A stretch of DNA of 64,000 bases from Microbacterium sp. JZ31 (GCF_016805985.1 NZ_CP017661.1:806001-870000), one strand, 5' to 3'. Shown: positions 6,484-17,841, counted from the stretch's first letter. Numbers and translations: made by a program. The notes: generated from the sequence alone by a model not told the origin.

Positions 6484-7917
6484 ATGGTCTTCGACTTCGA
6501 ACGCAGGCAGCGGATCGCGATCCTCGGTGGTGGCCCGGGCGGATACGAGGCGGCGCTCGCGGGCGCCCAGCTCGGGGCGGACGTCACCGTCATCGAGCGC
6601 GTCGGGATCGGCGGCTCGGCCGTGATCACCGACGTGGTGCCCTCGAAGACCCTCATCGCCACGGCCGACGCCGCACTCTCGGTGGCCGAGGCCGGCGACC
6701 TCGGCGTGCAGTTCTACGCGAAGGGCGACGGCGGCAAGCCGCTCAAGCCGGAGATCGCGATCAACCTGCTGGCGATCAACAAGCGCCTGCTCGCGCTCGC
6801 GGGGCAGCAGTCCGAGGACATGCGCTCGTCCCTGCTGGAGGCGGGCGTGCGGATCATCGCGGGCCACGGCCGCCTGGAGGGCGAGGACGCGATCGTCGTG
6901 TCCACCGGGCCGGACGGCACCGACTTCGACCGCATCGAGGCGGACACGATCGTGATCTCGACCGGCGCGACGCCGCGTGAGCTCCCCGCCGCGCGCCCCG
7001 ACGGCGACCGCATCCTGACCTGGAAGCAGCTCTACAACCTCAGCGCGGTGCCCGAGCACCTGATCGTCGTCGGCTCGGGCGTGACGGGCGCCGAGTTCGC
7101 CTCGGCGTACATGAACCTGGGCGCCGAGGTCACGCTGGTCTCGAGCCGGGAGCAGGTGCTCCCCGGCGAGGACGCCGACGCCGCGAAGGTGCTGGAGAAG
7201 GTGTTCAAGCGCGGCGGCATGAAGCTGCTGGCGAAGGCGCGCGCCGACAAGGTCGAGAACACGGGCGACGGCGTCGTCGTGACCCTCTCCGACGGGCGCA
7301 CGGTCGAGGGCTCGCACTGCCTGATGGCGGTCGGCGCCATCCCGAACACCGCCGGGATCGGCCTCGAGGAGGCGGGCGTGCAGATGACCGACTCCGGTCA
7401 CATCCGGGTCAACAAGGTCAGCCGCACGTCCGTGCCGAACATCTACGCGGCAGGCGACTGCACGACGCTGCTGCCGCTCGCGTCGGTTGCCTCGATGCAG
7501 GGACGCACGGCCGTGTTCCATGCGATGGGCGACACCGCGATCCCGCTCGAGGAGCGCAAGATCGCGTCCAACATCTTCACCAACCCCGAGATCGCCACGG
7601 TCGGCTGGACCGAGAAGCAGATCGACGAGCGCGTCGTCGACGGCGAGGTGCACACGCTGCCTCTCGCCTCGAACGCCCGCGCCAAGATGATGGGCGTCAA
7701 GGACGGCTTCGTGAAGCTGTTCGCCCGCACGGGCTCCGGCACCGTGATCGGCGGCGTGATCGTGGCGCCCAAGGCGTCGGAGCTGATCTTCCCCCTCTCG
7801 CTCGCGGTCGAGCGCCGGCTGACCGTCGACCAGCTCGCGCGCGCGTTCGCGGCCTACCCCTCGCTGTCCGGATCCATCACGGACGCCGCACGCGCCATGC
7901 ACCACGTGCAGTCCTGA
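6484..7917 (+). CDS. lpdA: NAD(P)H-quinone dehydrogenase, flavoprotein disulfide reductase family without redox cysteines
   Basis: 477-residue FAD flavoprotein with the dihydrolipoamide dehydrogenase fold: FAD-binding ILGGGPGGYEAA at about residue 12, NAD(P)-binding VVGSGVTGAEFAS near 200, and YAAGDCTTLLPLASVA near 320. In true lipoamide dehydrogenases the second segment is GGTCLNVGCIPSK; here it is GGSAVITDVVPSK, so both redox cysteines are absent. The C-terminal His-Glu pair is also replaced (AAYPSLSGSITDAA). This matches M. tuberculosis LpdA (Rv3303c), a quinone reductase. It is therefore unlikely to be the E3 of the branched-chain dehydrogenase operon that follows, and a strong hairpin separates them. 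The ATG at 6484 is chosen from the -10 box 6 nt upstream and the FAD motif position. Confidence 0.9.
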   Translation: MVFDFERRQRIAILGGGPGGYEAALAGAQLGADVTVIERVGIGGSAVITDVVPSKTLIATADAALSVAEAGDLGVQFYAKGDGGKPLKPEIAINLLAINKRLLALAGQQSEDMRSSLLEAGVRIIAGHGRLEGEDAIVVSTGPDGTDFDRIEADTIVISTGATPRELPAARPDGDRILTWKQLYNLSAVPEHLIVVGSGVTGAEFASAYMNLGAEVTLVSSREQVLPGEDADAAKVLEKVFKRGGMKLLAKARADKVENTGDGVVVTLSDGRTVEGSHCLMAVGAIPNTAGIGLEEAGVQMTDSGHIRVNKVSRTSVPNIYAAGDCTTLLPLASVASMQGRTAVFHAMGDTAIPLEERKIASNIFTNPEIATVGWTEKQIDERVVDGEVHTLPLASNARAKMMGVKDGFVKLFARTGSGTVIGGVIVAPKASELIFPLSLAVERRLTVDQLARAFAAYPSLSGSITDAARAMHHVQS

Positions 7918-7968
7918 CTCCGATCGGGCGAGACCGCGGCACGGTCCGCGCTCGCCGCGGAGGCCGCG

Positions 7969-8008
7969 GAAGAAGCCGCGGGATGCTCGGTCATCCCGCG
8001 GCTTCTTC
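7969..8008 (+). terminator. strong hairpin after the lpdA-like gene
   Basis: Two perfect 17-bp arms, GAAGAAGCCGCGGGATG and its complement, enclose the 6-nt loop CTCGGT. There is no run of T afterwards, as is usual for actinobacterial terminators. It separates the quinone reductase from the bkd operon. Confidence 0.8.
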
Positions 8009-8048
8009 GCATTCCGGCCGCTCTCGGGGCGGGGCGCGCCGCTCGGCT

Positions 8049-8107
8049 GAGCAATCTGCACCGTGCTGCGCGTTGCCATTGCTCGCTCTGATGGCCGGGC
8101 GTAGCGT
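8049..8107 (+). promoter_or_regulatory. candidate promoter and inverted repeat before bkdA
   Basis: GAGCAAT (8049-8055) and ATTGCTC (8078-8084) form a 7-bp inverted repeat with a 22-bp gap. The right arm overlaps a possible -35 TTGCTC (8079-8084), which is 17 bp from a possible -10 TAGCGT (8102-8107). An operator over the -35 would suit a repressor or an Lrp/AsnC-type regulator. Such regulators often control bkd operons, but none is encoded in this window. Confidence 0.35.
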
Positions 8108-8160
8108 GTGCCGTGTCCGGACCAGGACGGCACTGAGCGCTCACGAAGCGCTGCGCGAAC

Positions 8161-8167
8161 AAGGAGG
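8161..8167 (+). promoter_or_regulatory. ribosome binding site of bkdA
   Basis: AAGGAGG, a near-perfect complement to the 16S rRNA end, lies 8 nt before the ATG at 8176. It fixes that start and marks bkdA as a leadered gene, unlike many first genes in this window. Confidence 0.8.
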
Positions 8168-8175
8168 TTCCGCGA

Positions 8176-9294
8176 ATGTCGATCGCCATCCCCGCACCCC
8201 GGAGCGAGCTGATCGAGGGACTCGACGCCCCGCTCGGCGTGCTCGATCCCGAGGGTTCACGTCACCCGAGCCCCGTCCTCGACGACAGCCTCGCGGACGT
8301 CGACGAGTCGGCCCTCACCGACCTCTACGTCGACATGTCGGTCCTGCGCCGCGTGGACGAGGAGTCGTTCGCGCTCGCGCGTCAGGGCGAGCTCGCGCTG
8401 TGGCCGCCCCTGCGCGGGCAGGAGGCCGCCCAGATCGGAGCGCTCCGCGGCGTGCGCGACGACGACTTCCTGTTCCCCACGTACCGCGAGCACCCGCTCG
8501 CCCTGCTGCGGGGCGCGGACCCCGCCGAGGTGCTCTCCGTCTGGAAGGGCATGGCACTGTCGGGGTGGGACCCGTTCGCGCACCGCCTCGCGACGACGCA
8601 GATCATCATCGGCGCGCAGACGCTGCACGCGACGGGCTACGCCATGGCGGCGCGGCGCGACGGGGGCGACGACATCGCGCTTGCCTTCTTCGGCGACGGC
8701 GCGACGAGCGAGGGCGACGTGAGCGAGGCGATGGTCTTCGCGAGCTCGTTCCAGGCGCCCGTCGTGTTCTTCTGCCAGAACAACCAGTACGCGATCTCGG
8801 AGCCCGTGCGCGTGCAGTCGGAGACAGCGCTCGCGCTGCGCGCGACCGGGTTCGGCATCCCCGCGCTGCGCGTCGACGGCAACGACGTGCTGGCGGTGCT
8901 CGCGGCCGTGCGCATCGCGGCCGAGCGGGCGCGCGCGGGCGGCGGGGCCACCTTCGTGGAGGCCGTCACCTATCGGATGGGCCCGCACACCACGACGGAC
9001 GACCCTGGTCGCTACCGCGACGAGGCGGAGGTCGCGGCGTGGGCCGCGAAGGATCCGATCGAGCGCCTCGAGCGCCACCTCGAGCGGATCGGCGCTCCCA
9101 TCGCGCGCATCCGCGAGGAGGCGAGGATCCGGTGCGACGCGATCGCCGCGCAGGTGCGCGCGGGGGCGGCGCACACGACCGCGCCGGATACCGAGACCAT
9201 GTTCGACGACGTCTACGTCGCTCCCACGCGCCGCCTCGAGCGCCAGCGGGCCGAGCACCTCGCCTTCGTGCGCAGCGTGGAGGGCCTGCGATGA
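8176..9294 (+). CDS. bkdA: branched-chain 2-oxoacid dehydrogenase E1 component, alpha subunit
   Basis: 372 residues. Thiamine-diphosphate-dependent E1 alpha, which with the beta subunit decarboxylates 2-oxoisocaproate, 2-oxoisovalerate and 2-oxo-3-methylvalerate. The ThDP/Mg motif runs FFGDGATSEGD to FFCQNNQYAIS (about residues 170-205), and the phosphorylation-loop region reads YRMGPHTTTDDPGRYR. Length and the acidic N-terminal arm fit BkdA and the closely related PdhA of actinobacteria. It is the first gene of a tightly overlapping operon. Assignment to branched-chain acids rather than pyruvate rests on the carboxylase, CitE and acyl-CoA dehydrogenase genes that follow, the same set as Rv2495c-Rv2502c of M. 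tuberculosis. Confidence 0.9.
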   Translation: MSIAIPAPRSELIEGLDAPLGVLDPEGSRHPSPVLDDSLADVDESALTDLYVDMSVLRRVDEESFALARQGELALWPPLRGQEAAQIGALRGVRDDDFLFPTYREHPLALLRGADPAEVLSVWKGMALSGWDPFAHRLATTQIIIGAQTLHATGYAMAARRDGGDDIALAFFGDGATSEGDVSEAMVFASSFQAPVVFFCQNNQYAISEPVRVQSETALALRATGFGIPALRVDGNDVLAVLAAVRIAAERARAGGGATFVEAVTYRMGPHTTTDDPGRYRDEAEVAAWAAKDPIERLERHLERIGAPIARIREEARIRCDAIAAQVRAGAAHTTAPDTETMFDDVYVAPTRRLERQRAEHLAFVRSVEGLR

Positions 9295-10352
9295 GCGCCG
9301 AGACCCTCACGCTCGGGCGCGCGATCGGGCGCGCCCTGAGCGATGCGATGGACGCCGACCCGGCCGTCGTCCTCATGGGCGAGGACATCGGCAGGCTCGG
9401 CGGCGTGTTCCGGGTGACCGACGGCCTGCAGGCCCGGTTCGGGGCGGACCGCGTGATCGACTCGCCGCTCGCGGAGTCGGCGATCGTCGGCACGGCCGTC
9501 GGCATGGCGTACCGCGGCGCGTGTCCCGTCGTCGAGATCCAGTTCGACGGCTTCGTGTTCCCCGCGGTGGATCAGATCGTCGCGCAGGTCGCGCGCCTCC
9601 ACTACCGCACGCACGGACGCGTGCGCATGCCCCTGACCATCCGGCTGCCGTACGGCGGCGGCATCGGCTCGGTCGAGCACCACGGCGAGTCGCCCGAGGC
9701 GTACTTCGCGCACACCCCGGGGCTGCGCGTCGTGACGGCGTCCAGCCCGCAGGAGGCCTACTCGACGCTGCGCGCGGCGATCGCGAGCGACGACCCCGTC
9801 GTGTTCCTGGAGCCCAAGGCGCGGTACTGGACCAAGGGCGACGTGGACGTCGCCATCGTCCGCGACATCGAGTCGGCGCAGGTCCTGACGCGGGGTCGCG
9901 ACGTCACGCTCGCCGCCTACGGATCCGTCGTCCAGACGGCCCTCGAGGCGGCGGCGGCCGCCGTGGACGACGGGATCGAGATCGAGGTGATCGACCTGCG
10001 CTCGATCTCGCCGCTCGACCTCGACGCTGTCGTCGCGAGCGTCGAGCGCACGGGCCGGCTCGTCGTGGCGCACGAGGCGCCCGGCGAGGCGTCGGTGTCG
10101 AGCGAGCTGATCACGAGCGTCGTCGAGCGCGCGTTCGCGTCGCTCGAGGCGGCGCCCGAGCGCGTCACGGGCTACGACACGCCCTATCCGCCGTCCGCGC
10201 TCGAGTCGCACTACCTGCCAGGGCTGGACCGGATCCTCGACGCCGTCGACCGCACGCTGGGGCGCCGCTCGTCGCGCACGCTGCTGCGCCACGAGCCGAG
10301 CGAGCGGGCGCGCGACGCGCGGCCCGCCGTGCTCGAGGGGAGCGCGCGATGA
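9291..10352 (+). CDS. bkdB: branched-chain 2-oxoacid dehydrogenase E1 component, beta subunit
   Basis: 353 residues. It forms the other half of the E1 active site and contacts the E2 core. Typical landmarks are VVLMGEDIGRLGGVFRVT, the ESAIVGTAVGMAYRG helix, VEIQFDGFVFPAVDQI, the RLPYGGGIGSVEHHGES loop, and the C-terminal domain YDTPYPPSALESHYLP. The ATG at 9291 overlaps the bkdA stop by 4 nt (ATGA), so translation is coupled and subunits are made in step. A 30-residue Arg-rich tail after YLP is longer than in many homologues and may be a disordered linker. Confidence 0.9.
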   Translation: MSAETLTLGRAIGRALSDAMDADPAVVLMGEDIGRLGGVFRVTDGLQARFGADRVIDSPLAESAIVGTAVGMAYRGACPVVEIQFDGFVFPAVDQIVAQVARLHYRTHGRVRMPLTIRLPYGGGIGSVEHHGESPEAYFAHTPGLRVVTASSPQEAYSTLRAAIASDDPVVFLEPKARYWTKGDVDVAIVRDIESAQVLTRGRDVTLAAYGSVVQTALEAAAAAVDDGIEIEVIDLRSISPLDLDAVVASVERTGRLVVAHEAPGEASVSSELITSVVERAFASLEAAPERVTGYDTPYPPSALESHYLPGLDRILDAVDRTLGRRSSRTLLRHEPSERARDARPAVLEGSAR

Positions 10353-11695
10353 GCGTCGTCTTCCGCCTGCCGGATCTGGGCGAGGGGCTCACGGAGAGCG
10401 AGATCGTGAGCTGGAAGGTCGCCGAGGGCGACGCGGTCGCGCTCAACCAGGTGATCGCCGAGGTCGAGACTGCCAAGGCCGTCGTCGACCTGCCGAGCCC
10501 GTACGCGGGCGTCGTCCGCCGCCTGCACGCGTCGGAGGGCGAGACGCTCGAGGTCGGCGCCCCGCTCGTGGAGTACGACGTCGAGGGCGAGTCGGATGCG
10601 CCCGCAGAGCCCGAGCCCGTCGCCCCGGCGTCGGGGGAGGAGCCGTCCGCACCCGAGGAACCCCCACCGTCCGCGCCGCCGGGCGGACCGGGCCTCGAGC
10701 CGGACGAGTCCGACGCGGTGGACAGGACCGAGGAGGAGCCCGCGGAGGAGGAGCCCGCCGAGGAGAGCGTGGCCGTGCTCGTGGGCTCGGTCAAGGTCGC
10801 GGGAGGCCGCAAGCCGAAGCGCGCGGCGCGGACGTTCGCGCAGACGCCGTTCGTGCGCGAGCAGCGGCAGCCCGCCCGCGCGTTCCCGCCCGTGCGGCGG
10901 CTCGCCAAGGAGCGCGGCATCGACCTCGCCGCCGTCGTGCCGACGGGGGAGGGCGGCGTCGTCACCCGCGCGGACCTCGACAGGGCCGTCGCGGCGCCGT
11001 CCGCGCGCTCGTCGCACCGCGAGCGCGTGAGCGGCCTGCGCAGGCAGACGGCGAAGGCGATGACCGCGGCCCTCGCGGTGCCGCACGCCGCGTGCTTCCT
11101 CCAGGTGGACGTGACCGAGACCCTGCGCCTTGCGCGCGACCTCGCGGCGGAGGGATCCCCGTCTCCCACGCTGCTGTCCCTCGCGAGCCGCGCCGTGATC
11201 CTCGCCGCGGCGCGCACGCCGGGCGTCAACGCGACGTTCCACGCCGATGCGGAGGAGATCGAGTTCCACGACCGGATCAACCTCGGCATCGCGGTCGCGA
11301 CCGAGCGCGGACTGGTCGTGGCGAGCGTCGACGACGCCGATCGGCTGGATGCGACCCAGCTCGCCGGGGCGATCGCGGCGCGGGCGGCGGAGGCGCGGGA
11401 CGGATCGATCGGCGTCGCGGCGCTCACCTCCTCGACGCTGACGATCTCGAACGTCGGCGTGTTCGGCGTGGACGGCGGCATCCCGCTCCTCACGCCGGGC
11501 CAATCCGCGATCGTCGCCCTGGGAGCCGTGCGGCGCCTGCCGTGGGAGCACGAGGGAGCCGTCGCGCTGCGCGACGTCATGACGATCACGGTGTCCTTCG
11601 ACCACCGCGTGATCGACGGCCGCGAGGCGAGCGCCTTCGTGCGTGACATCGGCCGCGTGCTCGAGCGGCCCGGCCTGGCGCTCGCGCGCGGCTGA
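10349..11695 (+). CDS. bkdC: branched-chain 2-oxoacid dehydrogenase E2, dihydrolipoamide acyltransferase
   Basis: 448 residues. Residues 1-75 are a single lipoyl domain with the lipoylated Lys43 in VETAKAV. A Glu/Pro-rich flexible linker covers roughly 80-155, and a peripheral-subunit-binding domain lies about 175-215 ([23 protein letters not shown]). The rest is the acyltransferase core, ending with the catalytic [13 protein letters not shown]. It transfers the branched acyl group to CoA. The start overlaps the bkdB stop by 4 nt. The matching E3 (true lipoamide dehydrogenase) is not in the window; the nearby LpdA-like protein lacks redox cysteines and cannot stand in for it. Confidence 0.92.
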   Translation: MSVVFRLPDLGEGLTESEIVSWKVAEGDAVALNQVIAEVETAKAVVDLPSPYAGVVRRLHASEGETLEVGAPLVEYDVEGESDAPAEPEPVAPASGEEPSAPEEPPPSAPPGGPGLEPDESDAVDRTEEEPAEEEPAEESVAVLVGSVKVAGGRKPKRAARTFAQTPFVREQRQPARAFPPVRRLAKERGIDLAAVVPTGEGGVVTRADLDRAVAAPSARSSHRERVSGLRRQTAKAMTAALAVPHAACFLQVDVTETLRLARDLAAEGSPSPTLLSLASRAVILAAARTPGVNATFHADAEEIEFHDRINLGIAVATERGLVVASVDDADRLDATQLAGAIAARAAEARDGSIGVAALTSSTLTISNVGVFGVDGGIPLLTPGQSAIVALGAVRRLPWEHEGAVALRDVMTITVSFDHRVIDGREASAFVRDIGRVLERPGLALARG

Positions 11696-11729
11696 CGGGG
11701 ACGGCGCGGATGGCGACGAGAGGGCGGCG

Positions 11730-13337
11730 ATGGAGCGGCTGACGACGGCGGTCGATGCGGGGAGCGCGGAGGGGACGGCTCGGGCCGAGGCGATGGCGGC
11801 GCTCGTCGGCGAGCTGCGCGACCGGCTGCAGGCAACGGCCCTCGGCGGGCCGCCGCGCGCGAGGGAACGGCACACCGCCCGCGGCAAGCTGCTGCCGCGT
11901 GAGCGCGTCGATCGGCTCCTCGATCCCGGCAGCCCGTTCCTCGAGCTGTCGCCGCTCGCCGGGAACGGCATGTACGACGACGAGGCGCCCGCGGCCGGCA
12001 TCATCACGGGCATCGGGCTCGTCGAGGGCCGCCGCTGCATGGTGATCGCGAACGACGCGACCGTCAAGGGCGGGACGTACTACCCGCTGACGGTCAAGAA
12101 GCACCTGCGCGCGCAGCAGGTCGCGCGCGAGAACCGGCTGCCGTGCATCAGCCTCGTCGACTCCGGAGGCGCCTTCCTGCCGCTGCAGGACGAGGTGTTC
12201 CCCGATCGCGAGCACTTCGGCCGCATCTTCTACAACCAGGCGACGATGAGCGCCGAGGGCATCCCGCAGATCGCTTGCGTGATGGGATCATCGACCGCCG
12301 GCGGCGCGTACGTGCCCGCCATGAGCGACGAGACCGTGATCGTGGCCGAGCAGGGGACGATCTTCCTGGGCGGCCCGCCGCTCGTGAAGGCCGCCACGGG
12401 GGAGGTCGTCACGGCGGAGGATCTCGGCGGCGGCGAGCTGCACACGACGGTGTCGGGAGTCGCAGACCACCTCGCCGGCTCGGACGAGCACGCGCTCGGC
12501 ATCGTGCGCGACATCGTCGCGACGCTGCCGCCCAGCCCCGCGCCCCCGTGGGAGGTCGCGCCGACGCAGGAGCCGCTCGTCGACCCCGCGACCCTCGGCG
12601 CGGTCGTCCCGGCCGATCTGCAGACGCCGTACGACGTGCGCGAGATCATCGCCCGCCTGGTCGACGGCAGCGCCTTCCACGAGTTCAAGGCGGGATTCGG
12701 CACGACGCTCGTGACGGGCTTCGCGCGCATCCACGGGCATCCGGTCGGCATCGTCGCCAACAACGGCGTGCTGTTCTCGGAGAGCGCGCAGAAGGGCGCG
12801 CACTTCATCGAGCTGTGCGACCAGCGCGGGGTGCCGCTCGTGTTCCTGCAGAACATCACGGGCTTCATGGTGGGCGCCGAGTACGAGCGCGGCGGCATCG
12901 CGAAGCACGGCGCGAAGATGGTGACGGCGGTGTCCTGCGCGCGGGTGCCGAAGCTCACGGTCGTCGTGGGCGGCTCGTTCGGGGCCGGCACGTACTCGAT
13001 GTGCGGACGCGCGTACGATCCGCGCTTCCTCTGGCTGTGGCCGAACGCGCGCGTGTCCGTGATGGGGGGCCCGCAGGCCGCAAGCGTCCTGGCGACCGTC
13101 AAGCGCGAGCAGATCGAGGCCGAAGGCCGGCAGTGGGCACAGGACGAGCAGGCCGCGTTCGAGGCGCCGATCCGCGACCGGTACGAGCGGCAGGGATCGC
13201 CCTACTACTCGACCGCGCGTCTGTGGGACGACGGCGTCATCGACCCCGCGGACACCCGCCGCGTGCTGGGACTGGCGCTCGACGTCGCCGGTCAGGCACC
13301 GCTGCCGGACATCCGCTACGGCGTGTTCCGGATGTGA
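11730..13337 (+). CDS. accD1: acyl-CoA carboxylase beta subunit, methylcrotonyl-CoA carboxylase type
   Basis: 535 residues, a carboxyltransferase of the crotonase-like fold with two half-domains. The N-half has [20 protein letters not shown] and [16 protein letters not shown]. The C-half has [36 protein letters not shown], and [24 protein letters not shown]. The NITGFMVG and YSMCGRAY segments are typical of methylcrotonyl-CoA and geranyl-CoA carboxylases, unlike the propionyl type at 25809. In leucine breakdown it carboxylates 3-methylcrotonyl-CoA to 3-methylglutaconyl-CoA. The ATG at 11730 has a purine-rich GAGAGGG upstream and starts before the conserved [17 protein letters not shown]. It is followed after 6 nt by its biotin-carrying partner. 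Confidence 0.9.
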   Translation: MERLTTAVDAGSAEGTARAEAMAALVGELRDRLQATALGGPPRARERHTARGKLLPRERVDRLLDPGSPFLELSPLAGNGMYDDEAPAAGIITGIGLVEGRRCMVIANDATVKGGTYYPLTVKKHLRAQQVARENRLPCISLVDSGGAFLPLQDEVFPDREHFGRIFYNQATMSAEGIPQIACVMGSSTAGGAYVPAMSDETVIVAEQGTIFLGGPPLVKAATGEVVTAEDLGGGELHTTVSGVADHLAGSDEHALGIVRDIVATLPPSPAPPWEVAPTQEPLVDPATLGAVVPADLQTPYDVREIIARLVDGSAFHEFKAGFGTTLVTGFARIHGHPVGIVANNGVLFSESAQKGAHFIELCDQRGVPLVFLQNITGFMVGAEYERGGIAKHGAKMVTAVSCARVPKLTVVVGGSFGAGTYSMCGRAYDPRFLWLWPNARVSVMGGPQAASVLATVKREQIEAEGRQWAQDEQAAFEAPIRDRYERQGSPYYSTARLWDDGVIDPADTRRVLGLALDVAGQAPLPDIRYGVFRM

Positions 13338-13343
13338 GGGGCG

Positions 13344-15259
<1,916 letters not shown>

Positions 15260-15263
<4 letters not shown>

Positions 15264-15736
15264 GCGAGGAGCGGCGCATCCGGCAGCGCGGGCTGTGGTT
15301 CGACGAGTTCGAGCCCGGGGTCGTCTACGAGCACCGGCCGGGGCGAACGATCACCGAGGCCGACGACGTGCTGTTCACCACCATGACGATGAACTCGCAG
15401 GCGCTGCACCTCGATGCGCACTGGGCGGCCCAGACCGAGTTCGGCGAGCGCCTGGTGAACTCGATGCTCACGCTCGCCACCATCGTGGGCATGTCCACGG
15501 GGCAGCTCACGAACGGCACGATCGTCGCCAACCTCGGCTTCTCGCTCGTCGAGTTCCCCGCGCCGATGCGACACGGCGACACGCTGTACGGCGAGTCGCG
15601 GGTCGTCGACACGCGCGCCTCCCGCTCGCGGCCGGGGCAGGGGGTCGTGACGCTCGAGCACATCGGCCGGAACCAGGACGACGTCGTGGTCGCGCGCGCC
15701 GTCCGCGCCGTGCTCATGCAGGGGAGGCCGGCATGA
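15260..15736 (+). CDS. MaoC-family (R)-type enoyl-CoA hydratase
   Basis: 158-residue single hot-dog domain. The hydratase motif region reads [28 protein letters not shown], with the Asp and His that activate water in MaoC hydratases. It equals Rv2499c in the M. tuberculosis leucine cluster, where it is thought to hydrate 3-methylglutaconyl-CoA or itaconyl-CoA for the CitE-like lyase. In this cluster it takes the place of a crotonase-type methylglutaconyl-CoA hydratase, which is absent. It overlaps both neighbours by 4 nt, so AccA1, MaoC and CitE are coupled. Substrate is inferred from context. Confidence 0.85.
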
Positions 15737-16572
15737 CGTTCGGCATGGGACCGGCCATCCTGTTCTGTCCGGGCGACCGGCCCGACCGATTCGCCAAGGC
15801 GGCCGAGCGCGCCGACGCCGTGATCCTCGACCTCGAGGACGCCGTCGCGCCGGAGGGTAAGCAGGCGGCGCGCGAGGCGGTCGCCGAGGCACGTCTCGAC
15901 CCGGACCGCACCGTCGTGCGTGTGAACGACGCGCGCTCCGGCCTGCTCGCCGACGACCTCGCGGCCGTTCGGCGCTCGCCCTACCGCGCGGTCATGCTCG
16001 CGAAGACCGAGGACGCCGCCGAGCTCGACGCGATGGGCGACCTCGACGTCGTGGCGCTGTGCGAGACGGCGCGGGGCGTCGTGAACGCCGCGGCCATCTC
16101 CGCCCATCCGCGCGTCGTCGCCCTGATGTGGGGAGCCGAGGACCTCGTCGCCTCCCTCGGCGGGACGTCCAGCCGGGACGCGACGGGAGGCTACCGTGCC
16201 GTCGCGCTGCACGCCCGCTCGACCGTGCTGCTCGCCGCGGCGGCGGCCGGGAAGTCGGCCATCGACGCCGTGCACCTCGACATCCCCGACCTCGAGGGCT
16301 GTCGCGCCGAGGCGGAGGACGCCGCGGCGAGCGGCTTCGCGGCGAAGGCCGCCATCCATCCCTCGCACGTCGCCCCCATCCGCGACGCGTTCGCGCCATC
16401 CGGCGACGAGCTCGCGTGGGCGCGCGATGTCCTGGACGCGGCCCGCCTCGCCGCGGCCGAGGGCCGCGGCGTCTTCCGTTTCGACGGCCGCATGGTCGAC
16501 GAGCCGGTCCTCCGACACGCGCGCGGCATCCTCGCGCGCGACCGCAGCGGAGCCACGAGCCCCGCACCGTGA
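15733..16572 (+). CDS. CitE-like beta-hydroxyacyl-CoA lyase
   Basis: 279-residue TIM-barrel protein of the HpcH/HpaI-CitE family. Motifs are FCPGDRPDRFAKA, ADAVILDLEDAVAP (metal-binding Glu and Asp), VRVN, CETARGVVNA, the MWGAEDLVASLGG loop, and AKAAIHPSHVAPI. It corresponds to Rv2498c, which acts as a stereospecific beta-hydroxyacyl-CoA lyase on (R)-HMG-CoA and (S)-citramalyl-CoA, finishing leucine breakdown to acetyl-CoA and acetoacetate. Annotation as citrate lyase beta subunit would be wrong: no citrate lyase alpha or gamma gene is present. It overlaps maoC by 4 nt. Confidence is high for family, moderate for substrate. Confidence 0.87.
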   Translation: MTFGMGPAILFCPGDRPDRFAKAAERADAVILDLEDAVAPEGKQAAREAVAEARLDPDRTVVRVNDARSGLLADDLAAVRRSPYRAVMLAKTEDAAELDAMGDLDVVALCETARGVVNAAAISAHPRVVALMWGAEDLVASLGGTSSRDATGGYRAVALHARSTVLLAAAAAGKSAIDAVHLDIPDLEGCRAEAEDAAASGFAAKAAIHPSHVAPIRDAFAPSGDELAWARDVLDAARLAAAEGRGVFRFDGRMVDEPVLRHARGILARDRSGATSPAP

Positions 16573-16586
16573 AAGGAAAGACGACG

Positions 16587-17798
16587 ATGTCGATCATCAC
16601 GCCCACCCGCACGCCCGTCCCCGGCACCGAGATGCTCGAGCCCGAGCTGCAGGACCTCGCGCACCGCGTGCGCGAGTTCGCGGACGACGTCGTGGCACCG
16701 GCCGCCTATCAGTACGACACCGAGCGACGCCTGCCCCTCGAGATCATCCACGAGATGGGCCGGATGGGGCTGTTCGGACTGCCGCTTCCGGAGCAGTACG
16801 AGGGACAGGGGAAGACCTACCTGCACCTCTGCATCGCGGTCGAGCAGCTCGCACGCGTGGACCAGTCCATCGCCGTCACGCTCGAGGCGGGACTGGGGCT
16901 CGGCGCGATGCCGATCTACCGCTTCGGCACGGAGCAGCAGCGTCGCGACTATCTGCCGCCCCTTGCCCGCGGTGAGAACCTCGCCGCGTTCGGCCTCACG
17001 GAGGCGGAGGCGGGGTCGGACGCCGGCGCGACGAAGACCACGGCGACGCTGCAGGACGGCTGGTGGACGATCGACGGGACCAAGCAGTACATCACCAACT
17101 CCGGCACCCCCATCACGAGCGTGGTGACGGTGACGGCCGTGACCGGGCAGCGGCAGGGCGCGGACGGCTCCCGCCGGCCCGAGCTCTCCTCGATCATCGT
17201 CCCGGTGCCGACGCCCGGCTTCACGGCGCTTCCGTCCTACGACAAGGTCGGATGGCACACGTCCGACACGCATCCGCTGGTGTTCGACGGCGTCCGGGTG
17301 CCCGAGGAGAACCTGCTCGGCGAGCGCGGGCGCGGCTTCGCCAACTTCCTGTCGATCCTCGACGAGGGGCGCGTGGCGTTCGCCGCCCTGTGCGTCGGCG
17401 CCGCACAGGGGTGCCTCGAGCAGGCCGTGCTGCACGCCAGGAAGCGCGTGGTGTTCGGCAAGCCGATCGGCGAGAACCAGCACATCTCGTTCACGATCGC
17501 GCGCATGCAGGCCCGCGTCGCCGCCGCGCGCGCCGTGATGCACGACGCCGCGCGGCGCATCGACGCCCGCCTGCCCTTCACAACCGAGGCGTCGCTCGCC
17601 AAGCTGATCGGATCGGAGGCCGCGATGGCCAACGCGGCCGACGCGACGCAGATCTGCGGGGGCTGGGGCTTCATGAATGAGAACCCCGTCGCGCGGCACT
17701 ACCGCGACGCGCGCATCCTCACGATCGGCGAGGGATCGACGGAGGTCCAGCTCGGCATCATCGCCCGCAGCCTCGGCTTCGCGAACGCGTTCTCCTGA
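16587..17798 (+). CDS. acyl-CoA dehydrogenase, probable isovaleryl-CoA/branched-chain type
   Basis: 403 residues. FAD-dependent alpha,beta-desaturation of acyl-CoA, passing electrons to ETF. Landmarks are AFGLTEAEAGSDAG, the WTIDGTKQYITNS strand, the RVAFAALCVGAAQG helix, VFGKPIGENQHISFTIARM, and the C-terminal CGGWGFMNENPVARHYRDA followed by ILTIGEGSTEVQ, whose Glu is the likely catalytic base. The counterpart in the M. tuberculosis cluster is FadE19. Context points to isovaleryl-CoA or another branched acyl-CoA made by BkdABC. The ATG at 16587 has GAAAGGAAAG upstream. It is the last gene of the operon; a hairpin shared with the converging accA3 follows. Confidence 0.9.
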   Translation: MSIITPTRTPVPGTEMLEPELQDLAHRVREFADDVVAPAAYQYDTERRLPLEIIHEMGRMGLFGLPLPEQYEGQGKTYLHLCIAVEQLARVDQSIAVTLEAGLGLGAMPIYRFGTEQQRRDYLPPLARGENLAAFGLTEAEAGSDAGATKTTATLQDGWWTIDGTKQYITNSGTPITSVVTVTAVTGQRQGADGSRRPELSSIIVPVPTPGFTALPSYDKVGWHTSDTHPLVFDGVRVPEENLLGERGRGFANFLSILDEGRVAFAALCVGAAQGCLEQAVLHARKRVVFGKPIGENQHISFTIARMQARVAAARAVMHDAARRIDARLPFTTEASLAKLIGSEAAMANAADATQICGGWGFMNENPVARHYRDARILTIGEGSTEVQLGIIARSLGFANAFS

Positions 17799-17810
17799 GC
17801 CCCGGCCGCC

Positions 17811-17841
17811 GCTCCTGCAGGTCTACGCGATCTGCAGGAGC
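17811..17841. terminator. hairpin between convergent operons
   Basis: GCTCCTGCAG (17811-17820) and CTGCAGGAGC (17832-17841) form a perfect 10-bp stem with an 11-nt loop. The right arm lies inside the last codons of the minus-strand carboxylase gene, whose stop is in the loop. It would act on both the leucine operon and accA3. No T-tract follows. Confidence 0.6.

Noticed and set aside
15733..16572. Citrate lyase beta subunit
   Set aside because: No alpha or gamma subunit, and the leucine-catabolic setting with MaoC and carboxylase matches the CitE-like beta-hydroxyacyl-CoA lyase instead.
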